DNA of 64,000 nucleotides from positions 186,001-250,000 of the forward strand of contig JAJNQB010000006.1 of assembly GCA_021155045.1 (NCBI GenBank), in the 5' to 3' direction. The notes under the pieces were generated by a model that was not told the origin of the DNA, did no database searches, and saw nothing but the letters and a program-made list of their open reading frames with translations. Shown here one piece after another: positions 18,349-28,297 of the stretch. Both the position numbers and the translations under genes were made by a program. This DNA comes from Arcticibacter sp. Lineage in GTDB: Bacteria > Bacteroidota > Bacteroidia > 2-12-FULL-35-15. Position 1 is the stretch's first letter, and each line of letters starts with the position of its first letter.

Positions 18349-19764
18349 TTAAAAATAGGAGCTAAATATGTTTATAATGTATTCATAAAGTAAACTTGCA
18401 AAACCAGTAACAATAATCCCGAAGAAGCAAATTGATAAGCCAATTTTAGCTGAGGTTGTTGCTATTATTTTGGGTAATGGAGAACTGTTTTCGTCCATAA
18501 ATATTGCTTTAATAATTCTTAGGTAATAATAAAGAGAGATTACCATGTTTAATGCGGCAAATCCAACTAATAAAAAATTTCCTGCACTAGCTCCAGATGT
18601 AATTAAAAACATTTTCCCGAAAAATCCTGCCGTTGGTGGTATTCCTGCAAGTGAGAATAATGCAATAGAAATTATCCATGCTAGAAATTTATTTGATTTG
18701 TAAAATCCTTTGTAGTCATCAATATTTTCTTTTCCCGTTTGATTTGATACTAATGCTATGATGCCAAATACTCCAAGGTTAGAGAATAAATAAACTATCA
18801 AAAAATAAACAGATGATACCACTCCCAAAATATCACCTGATGACAATCCAAGTAAAATATAACCGACTTGTGCAATTGATGAATATGCCAAAAATCGTTT
18901 AATATTATTTTGTCGAATAGCAAATAAATTTCCAATTGAAATAGTAAAAACTGTTGCTAAAAATAATATGCCATACCATACTTTGGGTATGTTTGAAAAT
19001 AAAGGAAATAATACAGATATAAAAACAAAAACTATTGCTGCTTTTGAAATTACAGATAAAAAAGAAGTTACAGATACGGGAGCTCCTTCGTAAACATCTG
19101 CTGTCCAAAAGTGAAATGGTACTATTGAAAGTTTGAATGCAAAACCTGAGAAAATAAAAATTATTGAAAGCAAATCAAATGCATTGTACTGAATTAAATG
19201 CTGAAGTTCTACAAAGGACAAACTGCCGGTTGTCCCATATAAAAGAGAAATACCAAAAAGCATAATGCCCGATGCAAAAGCAGATGAAAATATCATTTTT
19301 ATTGCTGCTTCAGAAGAACTCCTTTTTTCTATGTCAAAATTTATTAAGGCTGCTAAAGGAATTGATGAAAGCTCTAAGCCAAGATAGAACATCAAAAAGT
19401 TTTTGCTAGATATCATGTAAAACAATCCAACCAAAGTGCTGAGAAGTAATATGTAAAATTCAAGTAAGTGTTTGTGTGTTTTAATCCAATTAGATGCTTG
19501 CAGCGAAATTGTTAGTACTCCAATGTTAAGAATGTTCTTTTCCAATGCAATTATTTCATCTGTATAGAACATGCCATTAAATAATTCGCCCGACTTGTTA
19601 TAAAAAAATCCAAAAATAAAATTAGCAAACAACAATATGTTTATCAAATTTAATAATGCTGAACTGTTTTTTATTCCATCCCAGATTTTTAAAAAAAGCA
19701 ATAGAAATAGTATGAATAAGACACTTAATTCGGTTTTCATTAATATAAAAAAATCTGCATCCAT
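18349..19764 (-). CDS. nuoN: NADH-quinone oxidoreductase subunit N
   Basis: A 471-residue antiporter-like membrane subunit of complex I, with about 14 predicted helices. Marks of the family include YLGLELSSIPLAALI with a Glu in helix 5, the Lys-bearing GFAFKLSIVPFHFWTADVYEGAP helix and the discontinuous helix around LAYSSIAQVGYILLG. It pumps protons in the distal membrane arm. It is the last nuo gene in the series nuoA-N and lies 3 bases after nuoM. Confidence 0.93.
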   Translation of the reverse strand: MDADFFILMKTELSVLFILFLLLFLKIWDGIKNSSALLNLINILLFANFIFGFFYNKSGELFNGMFYTDEIIALEKNILNIGVLTISLQASNWIKTHKHLLEFYILLLSTLVGLFYMISSKNFLMFYLGLELSSIPLAALINFDIEKRSSSEAAIKMIFSSAFASGIMLFGISLLYGTTGSLSFVELQHLIQYNAFDLLSIIFIFSGFAFKLSIVPFHFWTADVYEGAPVSVTSFLSVISKAAIVFVFISVLFPLFSNIPKVWYGILFLATVFTISIGNLFAIRQNNIKRFLAYSSIAQVGYILLGLSSGDILGVVSSVYFLIVYLFSNLGVFGIIALVSNQTGKENIDDYKGFYKSNKFLAWIISIALFSLAGIPPTAGFFGKMFLITSGASAGNFLLVGFAALNMVISLYYYLRIIKAIFMDENSSPLPKIIATTSAKIGLSICFFGIIVTGFASLLYEYIINIFSSYF

Positions 19765-19767
19765 TTT

Positions 19768-21276
19768 TTACTTGCTTGTGATTTCTCTGATTAAATTTTC
19801 TATAATATATTTTGTGTCCAAACTAATTAAATCAGTAAACCAAAATGGACTGATACCGATTGAAAGTATTGCTATTATAAGCAGTGATGATGCTGTTTTT
19901 TCTGCCCAAGATGCATCTTTCAAATGTATTAGTTGATTATTGGTTATGGGACCCATAATTGCTTTTCCTATAGCACGCAAAATATATACGGCTGTTACAA
20001 CTATTGAAGCACAAGCTAAGAGTGTTGCTATACGACTAAAAGTATCTGGGCGTTGCCAAGACCCTACAAAAATTGTCATTTCAGAAACAAATCCGCTAAA
20101 GCCAGGTAATCCTAATGAACATAAGCCTGAAATAATATAAACAACCCCAATAAAAGGAACTGTTTTTAAAAGACCTCCTAGTTGTTCTAATTGTCTTGTA
20201 TGTGCTCGTTCGTATATCATTCCAATTACTCCAAAAAAAAGTGCAGTCATCAAGCCATGAGAAACCATTTGCATAACAGATCCAATAATTGCTGTTTTTG
20301 TTAACATTCCTATACCTAGTAAAACAAAACCACAGTGACTAATAGATGAGTATGCATTAATATATTTTAAATCTGTTTGCATTAATGTTGCGAAAGCTCC
20401 ATAAATTATGGCAATAGTGGCTAGCAAAACAATTAGCCATGAATAATGTTGGGCGGCTTCAGGCATTAGGTATGTAGCAACTCTTAAGCAGCCATATCCA
20501 CCAAGTTTCATTGAAATGCCTGCTAAAAACATTGAGGCTGCTGTAGGAGCTGAGGAGTGCCCATCGGGAGCCCATGTGTGAAAAGGAAATAAAGCAGTAA
20601 AAATTCCAAACCCTACAAATAAAAAAGGAAAAATAATTTTTTGCGTTTCTAAAGAAATATGTTGTTTGGCTATTTTTAAAATATCAAATGTATGTTCTCC
20701 AGAACCAGCATCCGTACTAAAATAAGTAATTAATATACCAATCAATACTAATGCGGATCCAGCCATTAGCATTAAAGCTAGTTTCATTGCACTGTATTCT
20801 TTTTTTCCGCTACCCCAAATGCCGATTAGTAAAAATTTTGGAATAACAGCTATTTCTAAAAAGAAAAACAGTGTGAATAAGTCAAATGAAATAAAGAAAC
20901 CATAAGCACCCACACTTAATAATAGTAGTAGGAAGAAAAATTCTTTGGTTAATGTTTCCATTTTCCATGATATTAATATTCCTGCCACAACTACAATTGC
21001 TGTTAGCATAATCATGGCAATGGAAATACCATCAACTCCAACAAAGTATTCTATATTAAATACTTTATACCAAATGTGTCTTGTTTGAAAAAGTAATTGA
21101 TTTGTATTTCCTGAAGCTCTTTCGGATAGATAAGCAACCAAAATATTTGAAGCTATTATTAGTTGAATGATTGACCCAATAAACGCAGTCCATTTAATTT
21201 GTTTGCCGCCATTGCAGAAAAGAACAGCAATAGCTGAAATAAGTGGTATTAATATTAATAGTGTTAAGTTGGTCAT
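19768..21276 (-). CDS. nuoM: NADH-quinone oxidoreductase subunit M
   Basis: A 502-residue antiporter-like subunit of complex I. The marks are FFFLEIAVIPKFLLIGIWG with the helix 5 Glu, FPFHTWAPDGHSSAPTAASMFLAG (the proton-channel part) and AYSSISHCGFVLLGIG. It is about the usual length of 500 residues. It is separated from nuoL by 104 bases, the largest gap inside the operon, where I see no gene and no clear promoter. Confidence 0.94.
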   Translation of the reverse strand: MTNLTLLILIPLISAIAVLFCNGGKQIKWTAFIGSIIQLIIASNILVAYLSERASGNTNQLLFQTRHIWYKVFNIEYFVGVDGISIAMIMLTAIVVVAGILISWKMETLTKEFFFLLLLLSVGAYGFFISFDLFTLFFFLEIAVIPKFLLIGIWGSGKKEYSAMKLALMLMAGSALVLIGILITYFSTDAGSGEHTFDILKIAKQHISLETQKIIFPFLFVGFGIFTALFPFHTWAPDGHSSAPTAASMFLAGISMKLGGYGCLRVATYLMPEAAQHYSWLIVLLATIAIIYGAFATLMQTDLKYINAYSSISHCGFVLLGIGMLTKTAIIGSVMQMVSHGLMTALFFGVIGMIYERAHTRQLEQLGGLLKTVPFIGVVYIISGLCSLGLPGFSGFVSEMTIFVGSWQRPDTFSRIATLLACASIVVTAVYILRAIGKAIMGPITNNQLIHLKDASWAEKTASSLLIIAILSIGISPFWFTDLISLDTKYIIENLIREITSK

Positions 21277-21380
21277 GTTATGCTAGATCGTTTTTTTTGT
21301 AGGCATCAAATTGTTATTTGTATTGCAATTATGTCATTTTAAAATTTCACAAATTTTTAATTTCGTTAGTTTACGCACCA

Positions 21381-23312
21381 TTATTTTAATGTTAGTAAAT
21401 AAGTAAAGAGTACTACAAAGCCAATAAGTCCTGTTAAAAAATAAAAACTATAATCTTGTAGTTTTCCTGATTGTATTATTTTTAATGAATCGGATATTTT
21501 TGATGTTAGCGTTGCTGTTTTATTGATTAGCCCATCAACAATTTTTTTATCAAACCATGCGGAAGGTTTTCCAATTAAATTAAAAATTATTTTTTTTGTT
21601 ATAAATAAATAAATTTCATCAATGTAAAATTTTTTGTGTGCTATTTTGTAAAAAGTACTTATAGATTGACTAAATTTTTCTGACCTGTTGTTTTGTTTGC
21701 GATATAAAAAAGCTGCAAGAATAATTCCTATAATAGATAATAAAACAGGTGCAATAGAAAATGAAAGATGAAGTTTAGATTCTAATTCTAATCCATCAGA
21801 TGTTACAAGTGTGCTAAACGGAACAAATCCCACAACGGTTGATAGAATAGCTAATGTTATGAGAGGAAATAGCATTGAAAAACTTCCTTCATTCTGTTTT
21901 ACAAAATCATTACGGGTTTTGTTCCAGAAAATAGAGAAGTACAAACGAAACATATAAAATGCTGTTAATGTAGCAGTACTTATTGCTACATAAAATATAA
22001 GTTTGTTCGAATTCCAAGTAGCAAGCAAAATATCTTCTTTGCTAAAAAAACCTGAAAAAGGAGGGATTCCTGCAATAGCCAAGCATGCTAATAAAAAGGT
22101 AATATGAGTAATGGGCATCATTTTTCGTAAACCTCCCATGTCTTTTATTTCATTGCTGTGTACATAATGGATTATGCTTCCTGCTCCTAAAAATAATAAC
22201 GCTTTAAAAATGGCATGGGTAAATAAATGAAACATGGATGCTGTATAACCTAAGCCATTTTCTCCTCCGTATCCAGAAACACCAAGTGCAAACATCATAA
22301 ATCCTATTTGAGACATGGTTGAATATGCTAAAACCCTTTTAATGTCGGTTTGTGTACAGGCAATCAGTGCAGCAAATAATGCTGAAAATATTCCAACGTA
22401 GGCAACTATTTCTAATATTCCCGGACAAGAAATTGAGAAAATTGGAAATAATCTTGCAACCAAATAAACACCAGCTACAACCATTGTAGCAGCATGTATT
22501 AATGCCGAAACAGGTGTTGGTCCTTCCATAGCATCAGGTAACCAAATATGAAGTGGAAACATTGCTGATTTTCCTGCACCGCCAATAAATATCAATAATA
22601 ATCCCCATGATAATACAGGTATTCCTATGAAAGAAATTGTAGTTAGTCCGCTTAAAATGTCAGAATTCGTAGCTCGATCAATAAGTGTTTGAAAATCTAA
22701 AGTTTCTAAGCTATAAGAAAGAATTAATATGCCAATAAGAAATCCGAAATCGGCAAAACGGGTAACAATAAATGCTTTTTTTGATGCAGCAACTGCTGAT
22801 GGTTTGTTATAGTAAAATCCAATTAATAAAAAAGAAGAAACTCCAACTAGCTCCCAGAATATATACATCTGAAAGATGTTACTTGATAATACAAGTCCTA
22901 ACATTGAAAAAGTAAATAATGAAAGAAAAGAATAATAGGTTGCAATTCTTTTTTCGCCTTTCATATATCCTAAACTGTAGATATGTACCATAAGTGAGAT
23001 AAACGTAACAACAACAATCATCAAGACTGAAATTGAATCCAAAACAATTCCCATATCAATAGAAATGTTTGGCGTAAATTGTAACCAGGCGTATTTAAGA
23101 ACAATTATTTTTTCATAAATACCATTTATTTTTCCTTCTTCAAAAAAGTATTGATATGCTACTGTTGCTGATAGCAAAAATGATATTAGCAATGATAAAG
23201 TGCCAATAAGACCACAATAATTTGAAAAATATTTACGTCCAATTAATCCTATTAATAAAAAACTAATAATTGGAAGAATAGGAATTAATGCTATAGATGT
23301 TGAATTAAGCAT
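21381..23312 (-). CDS. nuoL: NADH-quinone oxidoreductase subunit L
   Basis: A 643-residue antiporter-like subunit of complex I. FWELVGVSSFLLIGFYY, GGAGKSAMFPLHIWLPDAMEGPTPVSALIHAATMV and AYSTMSQIGFMM are classical NuoL motifs. A long C-terminal part (about residue 540 on) would form the lateral helix along the membrane arm. The size is normal. It lies 6 bases after nuoK. Confidence 0.95.
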   Translation of the reverse strand: MLNSTSIALIPILPIISFLLIGLIGRKYFSNYCGLIGTLSLLISFLLSATVAYQYFFEEGKINGIYEKIIVLKYAWLQFTPNISIDMGIVLDSISVLMIVVVTFISLMVHIYSLGYMKGEKRIATYYSFLSLFTFSMLGLVLSSNIFQMYIFWELVGVSSFLLIGFYYNKPSAVAASKKAFIVTRFADFGFLIGILILSYSLETLDFQTLIDRATNSDILSGLTTISFIGIPVLSWGLLLIFIGGAGKSAMFPLHIWLPDAMEGPTPVSALIHAATMVVAGVYLVARLFPIFSISCPGILEIVAYVGIFSALFAALIACTQTDIKRVLAYSTMSQIGFMMFALGVSGYGGENGLGYTASMFHLFTHAIFKALLFLGAGSIIHYVHSNEIKDMGGLRKMMPITHITFLLACLAIAGIPPFSGFFSKEDILLATWNSNKLIFYVAISTATLTAFYMFRLYFSIFWNKTRNDFVKQNEGSFSMLFPLITLAILSTVVGFVPFSTLVTSDGLELESKLHLSFSIAPVLLSIIGIILAAFLYRKQNNRSEKFSQSISTFYKIAHKKFYIDEIYLFITKKIIFNLIGKPSAWFDKKIVDGLINKTATLTSKISDSLKIIQSGKLQDYSFYFLTGLIGFVVLFTYLLTLK

Positions 23313-23318
23313 ATTTGT

Positions 23319-23633
23319 TTAATGTTTCATTGTATTTGCATCGTTAATATCAATAGATTTATAGTTTCGATATAAGTTTATAATTATTGCAATAGCTACC
23401 GCTGCTTCTGCTGCAGCAACAGCAATAATAAATAGGGAAAAAAATATTCCATTTAATTTATCGGCATACAAGTATTTGTTGAATGCTACAAAATTTATAT
23501 TTACGCTATTTAAAATAAGTTCAATTGACATAAGCATAGTAATCATATTCCTTCGTGTAAGAAAACCATATGTGCCTATAAAAAATAGCATTATACTTAT
23601 TACAAGTAAATGTGTTAGTCCAATTTCTGTCAT
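23319..23633 (-). CDS. nuoK: NADH-quinone oxidoreductase subunit K
   Basis: A 104-residue three-helix membrane subunit of complex I. The MLMSIELILNSVNINFV segment carries the conserved Glu of helix 2, and AVAAAEAAVAIAIIINLYR carries the Glu of helix 3. It overlaps nuoJ by 4 bases (ATGA type), which implies coupled translation. Confidence 0.94.
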   Translation of the reverse strand: MTEIGLTHLLVISIMLFFIGTYGFLTRRNMITMLMSIELILNSVNINFVAFNKYLYADKLNGIFFSLFIIAVAAAEAAVAIAIIINLYRNYKSIDINDANTMKH

Positions 23634-24139
23634 TCTTTAATTTTAATTGCAATTACAATACAACCTATCATTGCTGCTAATAATAAAATACTTATTAATT
23701 CAAATGGTAATATATATCCATGTTCTGTGGTGCTTAGCATTTGGCGACCAATATTTGCTACTGTAGGTTCAATTTTTGAATGTTCGCTTGGATTAAACTT
23801 TTTATTTATAACTATTCCAATGACAAAAAAACAAGAAAGAATAACTGCGAATGCCGAAAACAAAATCCTTAAATAACTTGCCCTTGGCATCTCATTTCCA
23901 GATTGATTTGTAAGAAATATTGAAAAAATGATGAGAACAATAATTCCACCAACATATACAATAATTTGAATAGCTGCTAAAAATTCATAATTCATAAAAA
24001 AATATAACCCTGCTATTCCTATTAAAGAAAATAAGAGAAATACGGCTGATCTAAATATTTTTTGTGATGTAACAGCTAAGAAAGCATTTCCTAAAATAAA
24101 AGCAGTCAAAATATAAAATATAATTGTAGAAGTACTCAT
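23630..24139 (-). CDS. nuoJ: NADH-quinone oxidoreductase subunit J
   Basis: A 169-residue membrane subunit of complex I with five predicted helices. The third helix YEFLAAIQIIVYVGGIIVLIIF is the family mark. It takes part in the conformational coupling between the quinone site and the membrane arm. It overlaps nuoI and nuoK by 4 bases on each side. Confidence 0.93.
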   Translation of the reverse strand: MSTSTIIFYILTAFILGNAFLAVTSQKIFRSAVFLLFSLIGIAGLYFFMNYEFLAAIQIIVYVGGIIVLIIFSIFLTNQSGNEMPRASYLRILFSAFAVILSCFFVIGIVINKKFNPSEHSKIEPTVANIGRQMLSTTEHGYILPFELISILLLAAMIGCIVIAIKIKE

Positions 24140-24615
24140 TCTTCAACTCCTTCCATTAGTTTAGAGTTATTGTTATTCAATATTTTTTTCAATTGTTTTT
24201 TATCATAAACACTGTGTTCAAAATTTTGTCCCATTTTTATAGCGGCAGATGGACAGGAGATTATACATAAATTGCACATGGTGCACATATCTAAATGATA
24301 AACCCAAGTATCAATTCTTTTTTTCTTTTTTCCATCGGCTTGTATTTCTTGTTTTGTAATTATTTTTATTGAACCATTTGGGCATGCTAATTCGCATGAT
24401 TGACAGCCTGTGCAACGATGTTCATTGTTTTCGTTATGAGGCATTATAACTTCGCCTTTAAAACGATCATGCATTACTAACGTAGCTCTATTATCAGGAT
24501 ATTCTTCTGTAACAATTTCTTTTGGATGAGTAAAATAATATCCAGTAAGCTTCATTCCTGTTAAGAGTGATTTTATTGATTTAAATATAGTAGTGAAATA
24601 TTCGTTCAAAAACAT
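24136..24615 (-). CDS. nuoI: NADH-quinone oxidoreductase subunit I (2x 4Fe-4S)
   Basis: A complex I subunit with two ferredoxin-like 4Fe-4S sites: HRCTGCQSCELACPNGSI and CTMCNLCIISCPSAAI. These are clusters N6a and N6b that carry electrons to NuoB. The open frame extends to a TTG at 24642, but the ATG at 24615 (159 residues, MFLNEYFTTIF) avoids an overlap with nuoH and fits the family start better. In a complex without NuoEFG this subunit may be near the entry point for ferredoxin electrons (inference). Confidence 0.92.
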   Translation of the reverse strand: MFLNEYFTTIFKSIKSLLTGMKLTGYYFTHPKEIVTEEYPDNRATLVMHDRFKGEVIMPHNENNEHRCTGCQSCELACPNGSIKIITKQEIQADGKKKKRIDTWVYHLDMCTMCNLCIISCPSAAIKMGQNFEHSVYDKKQLKKILNNNNSKLMEGVEE

Positions 24616-24629
24616 TTTTAATTTATTTA

Positions 24630-25724
24630 TCAGAAATACCAACCAAATATTGCCATTGCAGTTATAATTATAATATTAACCATGCTTATAGGCAGAAGAT
24701 ATTTCCATTCTAAATTCAATAATTGGTCAATTCGCAAACGTGGAAAAGTCCATCTAAACCACATAATGATAAATATTATAAAAAAAGTTTTGCTAAAAAA
24801 CCAAATTGAGGAGGGGATATAATCCATAATATGATTAAACGTATCAAGTCCTCCAATATGAAATGGCATCCAGCCTCCTAAAAAAATTGTTGCAGCAATA
24901 GCTGATACAATAAATAGATTTATATATTCTGATAATAAAAACATGGCAAATTTCATTCCTGCATATTCAGTATGAAAACCTCCTGTTAGTTCTTGTTCGG
25001 CTTCTGCTAAATCAAAAGGAGCACGATTAATTTCGGCTGTTGATGCAATAATAAAAATTACAAAAGATATAACAACGGGAATATGTCCTCTAAAAATCCA
25101 CCATCCATTTCTTTGGCTTTCAATAATTTCTGATAGCTGTAAACTGCCTGATAATACAACAATAGAAATGAGGGATAAGCCAATGGATAGTTCATAACTT
25201 ACTATTTGTGCTCCACTACGCATGGCGCCAATTAATGAGTATTTATTGCAACTGGACCATCCTGCCATTAAAATTCCAATAACAGCCATGGATGAAATAG
25301 ATGAAATGTATAATACCCCAATATTAATATCCCACAGTTGAAAATCTTTTGCGAAGGCAATAGGCGCTATTGCTAACATGGATGTTATAACAACGATAAA
25401 AGGAGCAAGATTAAATAAAAATTTATCGGATGCATCAGGAGTTAATCCTTCTTTAAATAATAGTTTAACAGTATCAGCAACTATTTGCATGCTGCCTTTT
25501 GGACCTACTCTGTTAGGACCTAATCGAATTTCAATAAAAGCTGCAACTTTACGTTCCATATAACCAAGAAAAAAACAAAGAATAACCAAAAAAAGAAGAA
25601 GAGTAATACCAGCAATTAACATTCTTGTTATCATCAACAATATCTCATTTGGAATTACTGATGATAGCCAATTGTTTATTGTACTTGCCAGAGAACCAAA
25701 ACTATATAGTAAGAGTGTTTTCAA
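24630..25724 (-). CDS. nuoH: NADH-quinone oxidoreductase subunit H
   Basis: A complex I membrane subunit that shapes the quinone chamber. GYMERKVAAFIEIRLGPNRVGPKGSMQIVAD and INRAPFDLAEAEQELTGGFHTEYAG are unmistakable. The frame starts at a TTG (25724), 5 bases after nuoD, giving 364 residues. The first ATG is 30 codons later (25634) and would leave a shortened first helix, so the exact start is open. Confidence 0.93.
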   Translation of the reverse strand: MKTLLLYSFGSLASTINNWLSSVIPNEILLMITRMLIAGITLLLFLVILCFFLGYMERKVAAFIEIRLGPNRVGPKGSMQIVADTVKLLFKEGLTPDASDKFLFNLAPFIVVITSMLAIAPIAFAKDFQLWDINIGVLYISSISSMAVIGILMAGWSSCNKYSLIGAMRSGAQIVSYELSIGLSLISIVVLSGSLQLSEIIESQRNGWWIFRGHIPVVISFVIFIIASTAEINRAPFDLAEAEQELTGGFHTEYAGMKFAMFLLSEYINLFIVSAIAATIFLGGWMPFHIGGLDTFNHIMDYIPSSIWFFSKTFFIIFIIMWFRWTFPRLRIDQLLNLEWKYLLPISMVNIIIITAMAIFGWYF

Positions 25725-25729
25725 ATTTT

Positions 25730-26860
25730 CTATCTATCAATGTCTGGTATTACTAAATCAACTGTTGCCATTATAGCCACTAAATCACCTATTTTTGAGC
25801 CTTCTGCCATTTTTGGAATGGCAGATAAGTTTGAAAAATTTGGAGAGCGAAATTTACAACGATATGGTGTTGATGCTCCATCGCTAACAATGTAAACTCC
25901 AAATTCTCCACGTGCTGTTTCCACTCGTTGATAAAAATCTCCTTTTGGAAGCTTTATAACATTTTTTGTTTTTGTCTGAAAATCTCCTTGTGGAATATTG
26001 TCTATCAGTTGCTCAATAATGCTAATGGATTGTTTAATTTCTTCTAATCGAACTAAATACCTCGCCCAACAATCTCCACCGTTTTCAGTAGCTTCCACAA
26101 AATTTACATTTTGAAAACCATCATAGGGATATTTTTTCCTAATATCACATTCAACTCCCGATCCTCTTGCTGTTGGACCTGAACAACCATAAGACACAGC
26201 ATTTTCTTTTGATAAAAAACCAACTCCTTTTAAACGTTGCTGAAAAATAATATTACCCGTAAGTAATTCATCGTACTCATGGAATTTTTCTTTAATTTGG
26301 TTCAACGTACTTTTTACTCTTTTCTGAAAATTTGGATGAATATCATTCATAATACCTCCTGGTACCATAAAATTTTGTGTTAATCGCGCACCACAACTTT
26401 CTTCCATAATATCATTAATGAGTTCGCGTTCGCGAAAAGCATAAAAAAATGGTGTTACGGCTCCTAAGTCTAACCCCATACATGCCCACCATAATTGGTG
26501 AGATGCAAGCCGAGTAAGTTCAGACATTATAATTCTGATTACTTGAGCTCTTGGTGTTGCTTCAATTTGTAATGCTTTTTCAACAACTAGTGCGCATGCT
26601 TGATTATTTATGTGTGCAGATAAATAATCCATTCTGCTAGTGGTAAAAATAAATTGTCGATAGGATAAGCTTTCGCACATTTTTTCAATTGAACGATGAA
26701 TATAGCCCAAGTGTGGTTCAATTTTTTTAATAATTTCACCATCAAGCCAAATTTTTAAATGCAAAACTCCATGTGTTGCAGGGTGTTGAGGTCCCATATT
26801 AATAACAAATTCATCGTTATTATCTATTTTGGAAGTAATATGTTTTTGTTCAATTAACAT
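25730..26860 (-). CDS. nuoD: NADH-quinone oxidoreductase subunit D
   Basis: A 376-residue 49-kDa subunit that forms the quinone site with NuoB. NMGPQHPATHGVLHLKIWLDGE at the start, the EKMCESLSYRQ stretch and the C-terminal TPYRCKFRSPNFSNL are family marks. It is separate from nuoC, unlike the fused nuoCD of E. coli and many Bacteroides. It follows nuoC with the stop and ATG touching. Confidence 0.95.
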   Translation of the reverse strand: MLIEQKHITSKIDNNDEFVINMGPQHPATHGVLHLKIWLDGEIIKKIEPHLGYIHRSIEKMCESLSYRQFIFTTSRMDYLSAHINNQACALVVEKALQIEATPRAQVIRIIMSELTRLASHQLWWACMGLDLGAVTPFFYAFRERELINDIMEESCGARLTQNFMVPGGIMNDIHPNFQKRVKSTLNQIKEKFHEYDELLTGNIIFQQRLKGVGFLSKENAVSYGCSGPTARGSGVECDIRKKYPYDGFQNVNFVEATENGGDCWARYLVRLEEIKQSISIIEQLIDNIPQGDFQTKTKNVIKLPKGDFYQRVETARGEFGVYIVSDGASTPYRCKFRSPNFSNLSAIPKMAEGSKIGDLVAIMATVDLVIPDIDR

Positions 26861-27343
26861 TTAAAGTTTTATCATATTTTCATCTGCATAATTTTTCCTT
26901 AAAGGAAATCCATTCCAATCTTTTTCTAAAAAAAGTCTGCGTAAATTTGGATGATTTAAGAAAGTAATTCCAAATAAATCAAATACTTCATTCTCATTTA
27001 ATTCGGCAGTTTTCCAAATATTGTTTACAGATTCAATTTGTGGGTTTGTTATGTCTGTAATTTTTGCTTTTACAACAATAGAATGATTATTATTTTTCGA
27101 CTCTAGGTAATATACCAACAATAAATGATCTTTCCAGTCAATACAGGTTAAACAAAAAAGATAATCGAAATCAAATTCTTTTTTTGAATAGAGGTTATTC
27201 ATTAATTGTAACAATTCTTTGGCATCAATTTGAACAGAAAGAAATTCTCCTGTTTCATCAAAACTAGAAGTAGAAGTTAATTGACCTATGTTATATTTCA
27301 ACTCTTCATTTGTCATTCTATCTTTTTCTGAAATATGGTTCAT
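26861..27343 (-). CDS. nuoC: NADH-quinone oxidoreductase subunit C
   Basis: A 160-residue 30-kDa type subunit of complex I. The C-terminal region with WKTAELNENEVFDLFGITFLNHPNLRRLFLEKDWNGFPLRK is diagnostic. It overlaps the end of nuoB by 26 bases. It is somewhat short, lacking a C-terminal tail, which is common when NuoC and NuoD are separate. Confidence 0.93.
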   Translation of the reverse strand: MNHISEKDRMTNEELKYNIGQLTSTSSFDETGEFLSVQIDAKELLQLMNNLYSKKEFDFDYLFCLTCIDWKDHLLLVYYLESKNNNHSIVVKAKITDITNPQIESVNNIWKTAELNENEVFDLFGITFLNHPNLRRLFLEKDWNGFPLRKNYADENMIKL

Positions 27344-27848
27344 TTTTTATTTTTTCTTGTAGTGCAATCATTCCGTGTAATAATGCTTCTGGTCGTGGAG
27401 GACATCCCGGAACATAAACATCAACAGGTATAATATGATCTACTCCTTTAACAACAGAATATGTATTGTAAAAAAACGGACCACCAGAAATAGTACATGC
27501 TCCCATAGCAATTACATATTTGGGCTCAGGCATTTGGTCATACAATCGTTTTAAAACAGGAGCCATTTTCATTACAATGGTACCGGAAACAATTATTAAA
27601 TCTGCTTGGCGAGGACTTGCTCTTGCTACTTCAAATCCAAATCGAGACCAATCATATTTAGCATCAGCCGTTGCCATCATTTCAATAGCACAGCAACTTG
27701 TTCCGAAAATTAGTGGCCATAATGAATTGGAACGAGCCCAATTTATAACATCATCTAGTTTAGTAACTAAAAATCCGCCATTAGGAATTTCGTGCATCTG
27801 ACCAGGAAACACTAATTTGTTACTTATATTTTTTTTCTTTAATTCCAT
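27318..27848 (-). CDS. nuoB: NADH-quinone oxidoreductase subunit B
   Basis: The PSST-type subunit that carries cluster N2 next to the quinone. The ligands are visible as TSCCAIEMM, GACTISGGPF and VPGCPPRPEAL. The frame opens at a TTG (27869), but the ATG at 27848 (176 residues, starting MELKKKN) gives a 10-base overlap with nuoA, a common arrangement, and I prefer it. Confidence 0.94.
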   Translation of the reverse strand: MELKKKNISNKLVFPGQMHEIPNGGFLVTKLDDVINWARSNSLWPLIFGTSCCAIEMMATADAKYDWSRFGFEVARASPRQADLIIVSGTIVMKMAPVLKRLYDQMPEPKYVIAMGACTISGGPFFYNTYSVVKGVDHIIPVDVYVPGCPPRPEALLHGMIALQEKIKNEPYFRKR

Positions 27849-28189
27849 TTTAATGCACCTTTTTTCCAAGCATATAAAAATCCCATAAATAGGATAAACA
27901 TAAAAATAAGTATCTCAACCAAAGCAACTACACCAATTTCTTTTGCTACAACTGCCCATGGATACATGAATACTAACTCAACATCAAATACTAAAAATAT
28001 TAATGCAAATAAATAATATCCAACATTAAATTGAATCCAAGATGTACCGATAGTAGGAATGCCACATTCATAGGGTAGGCCTTTATGAATATTTTTAGAA
28101 GTTTTTGCTAAAGCCTTGGATAACAAAATGCCTCCTCCAGCAAATGTAATTCCGCAGATTAACAATAATATTAATGAGGCAACACCCAT
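27839..28189 (-). CDS. nuoA: NADH-quinone oxidoreductase subunit A
   Basis: A 116-residue three-helix membrane subunit of complex I. YECGIPTIGTSWIQFNVGYYLFALIFLVFDVELVFMYPWA is the family mark. It is the first gene of an 11-gene operon (A, B, C, D, H, I, J, K, L, M, N) that lacks nuoE, F and G. A perfect TAnnTTTG -7 element (TACATTTG on the minus strand) ends at 28205, only 16 bases before the ATG. Confidence 0.93.
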   Translation of the reverse strand: MGVASLILLLICGITFAGGGILLSKALAKTSKNIHKGLPYECGIPTIGTSWIQFNVGYYLFALIFLVFDVELVFMYPWAVVAKEIGVVALVEILIFMFILFMGFLYAWKKGALKWN

Positions 28190-28204
28190 AGTTTATTTTT
28201 GAAC

Positions 28205-28279
28205 CAAATGTATTTGGAATAGTCTTTTTAAGATATGATTTCTATCATTGAATAAAAAAAAAAAACAGATTTACTTTAC
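28205..28279. promoter_or_regulatory. FNR/CRP-like dyad shared by divergent nuo and fdx-kor promoters
   Basis: The dyad TGAT-TTCT-ATCA lies at 28236-28247. On the plus side a -7-like TACTTTAC ends at 28279, 37.5 bp from the dyad centre, for fdx-korAB. On the minus side TACATTTG, a perfect match to TAnnTTTG, ends at 28205, 36.5 bp from the centre, for nuoA-N. The symmetry suggests that one bound regulator serves both operons. Confidence 0.55.
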
Positions 28280-28297
28280 ACCATAATTTTTTTTACT

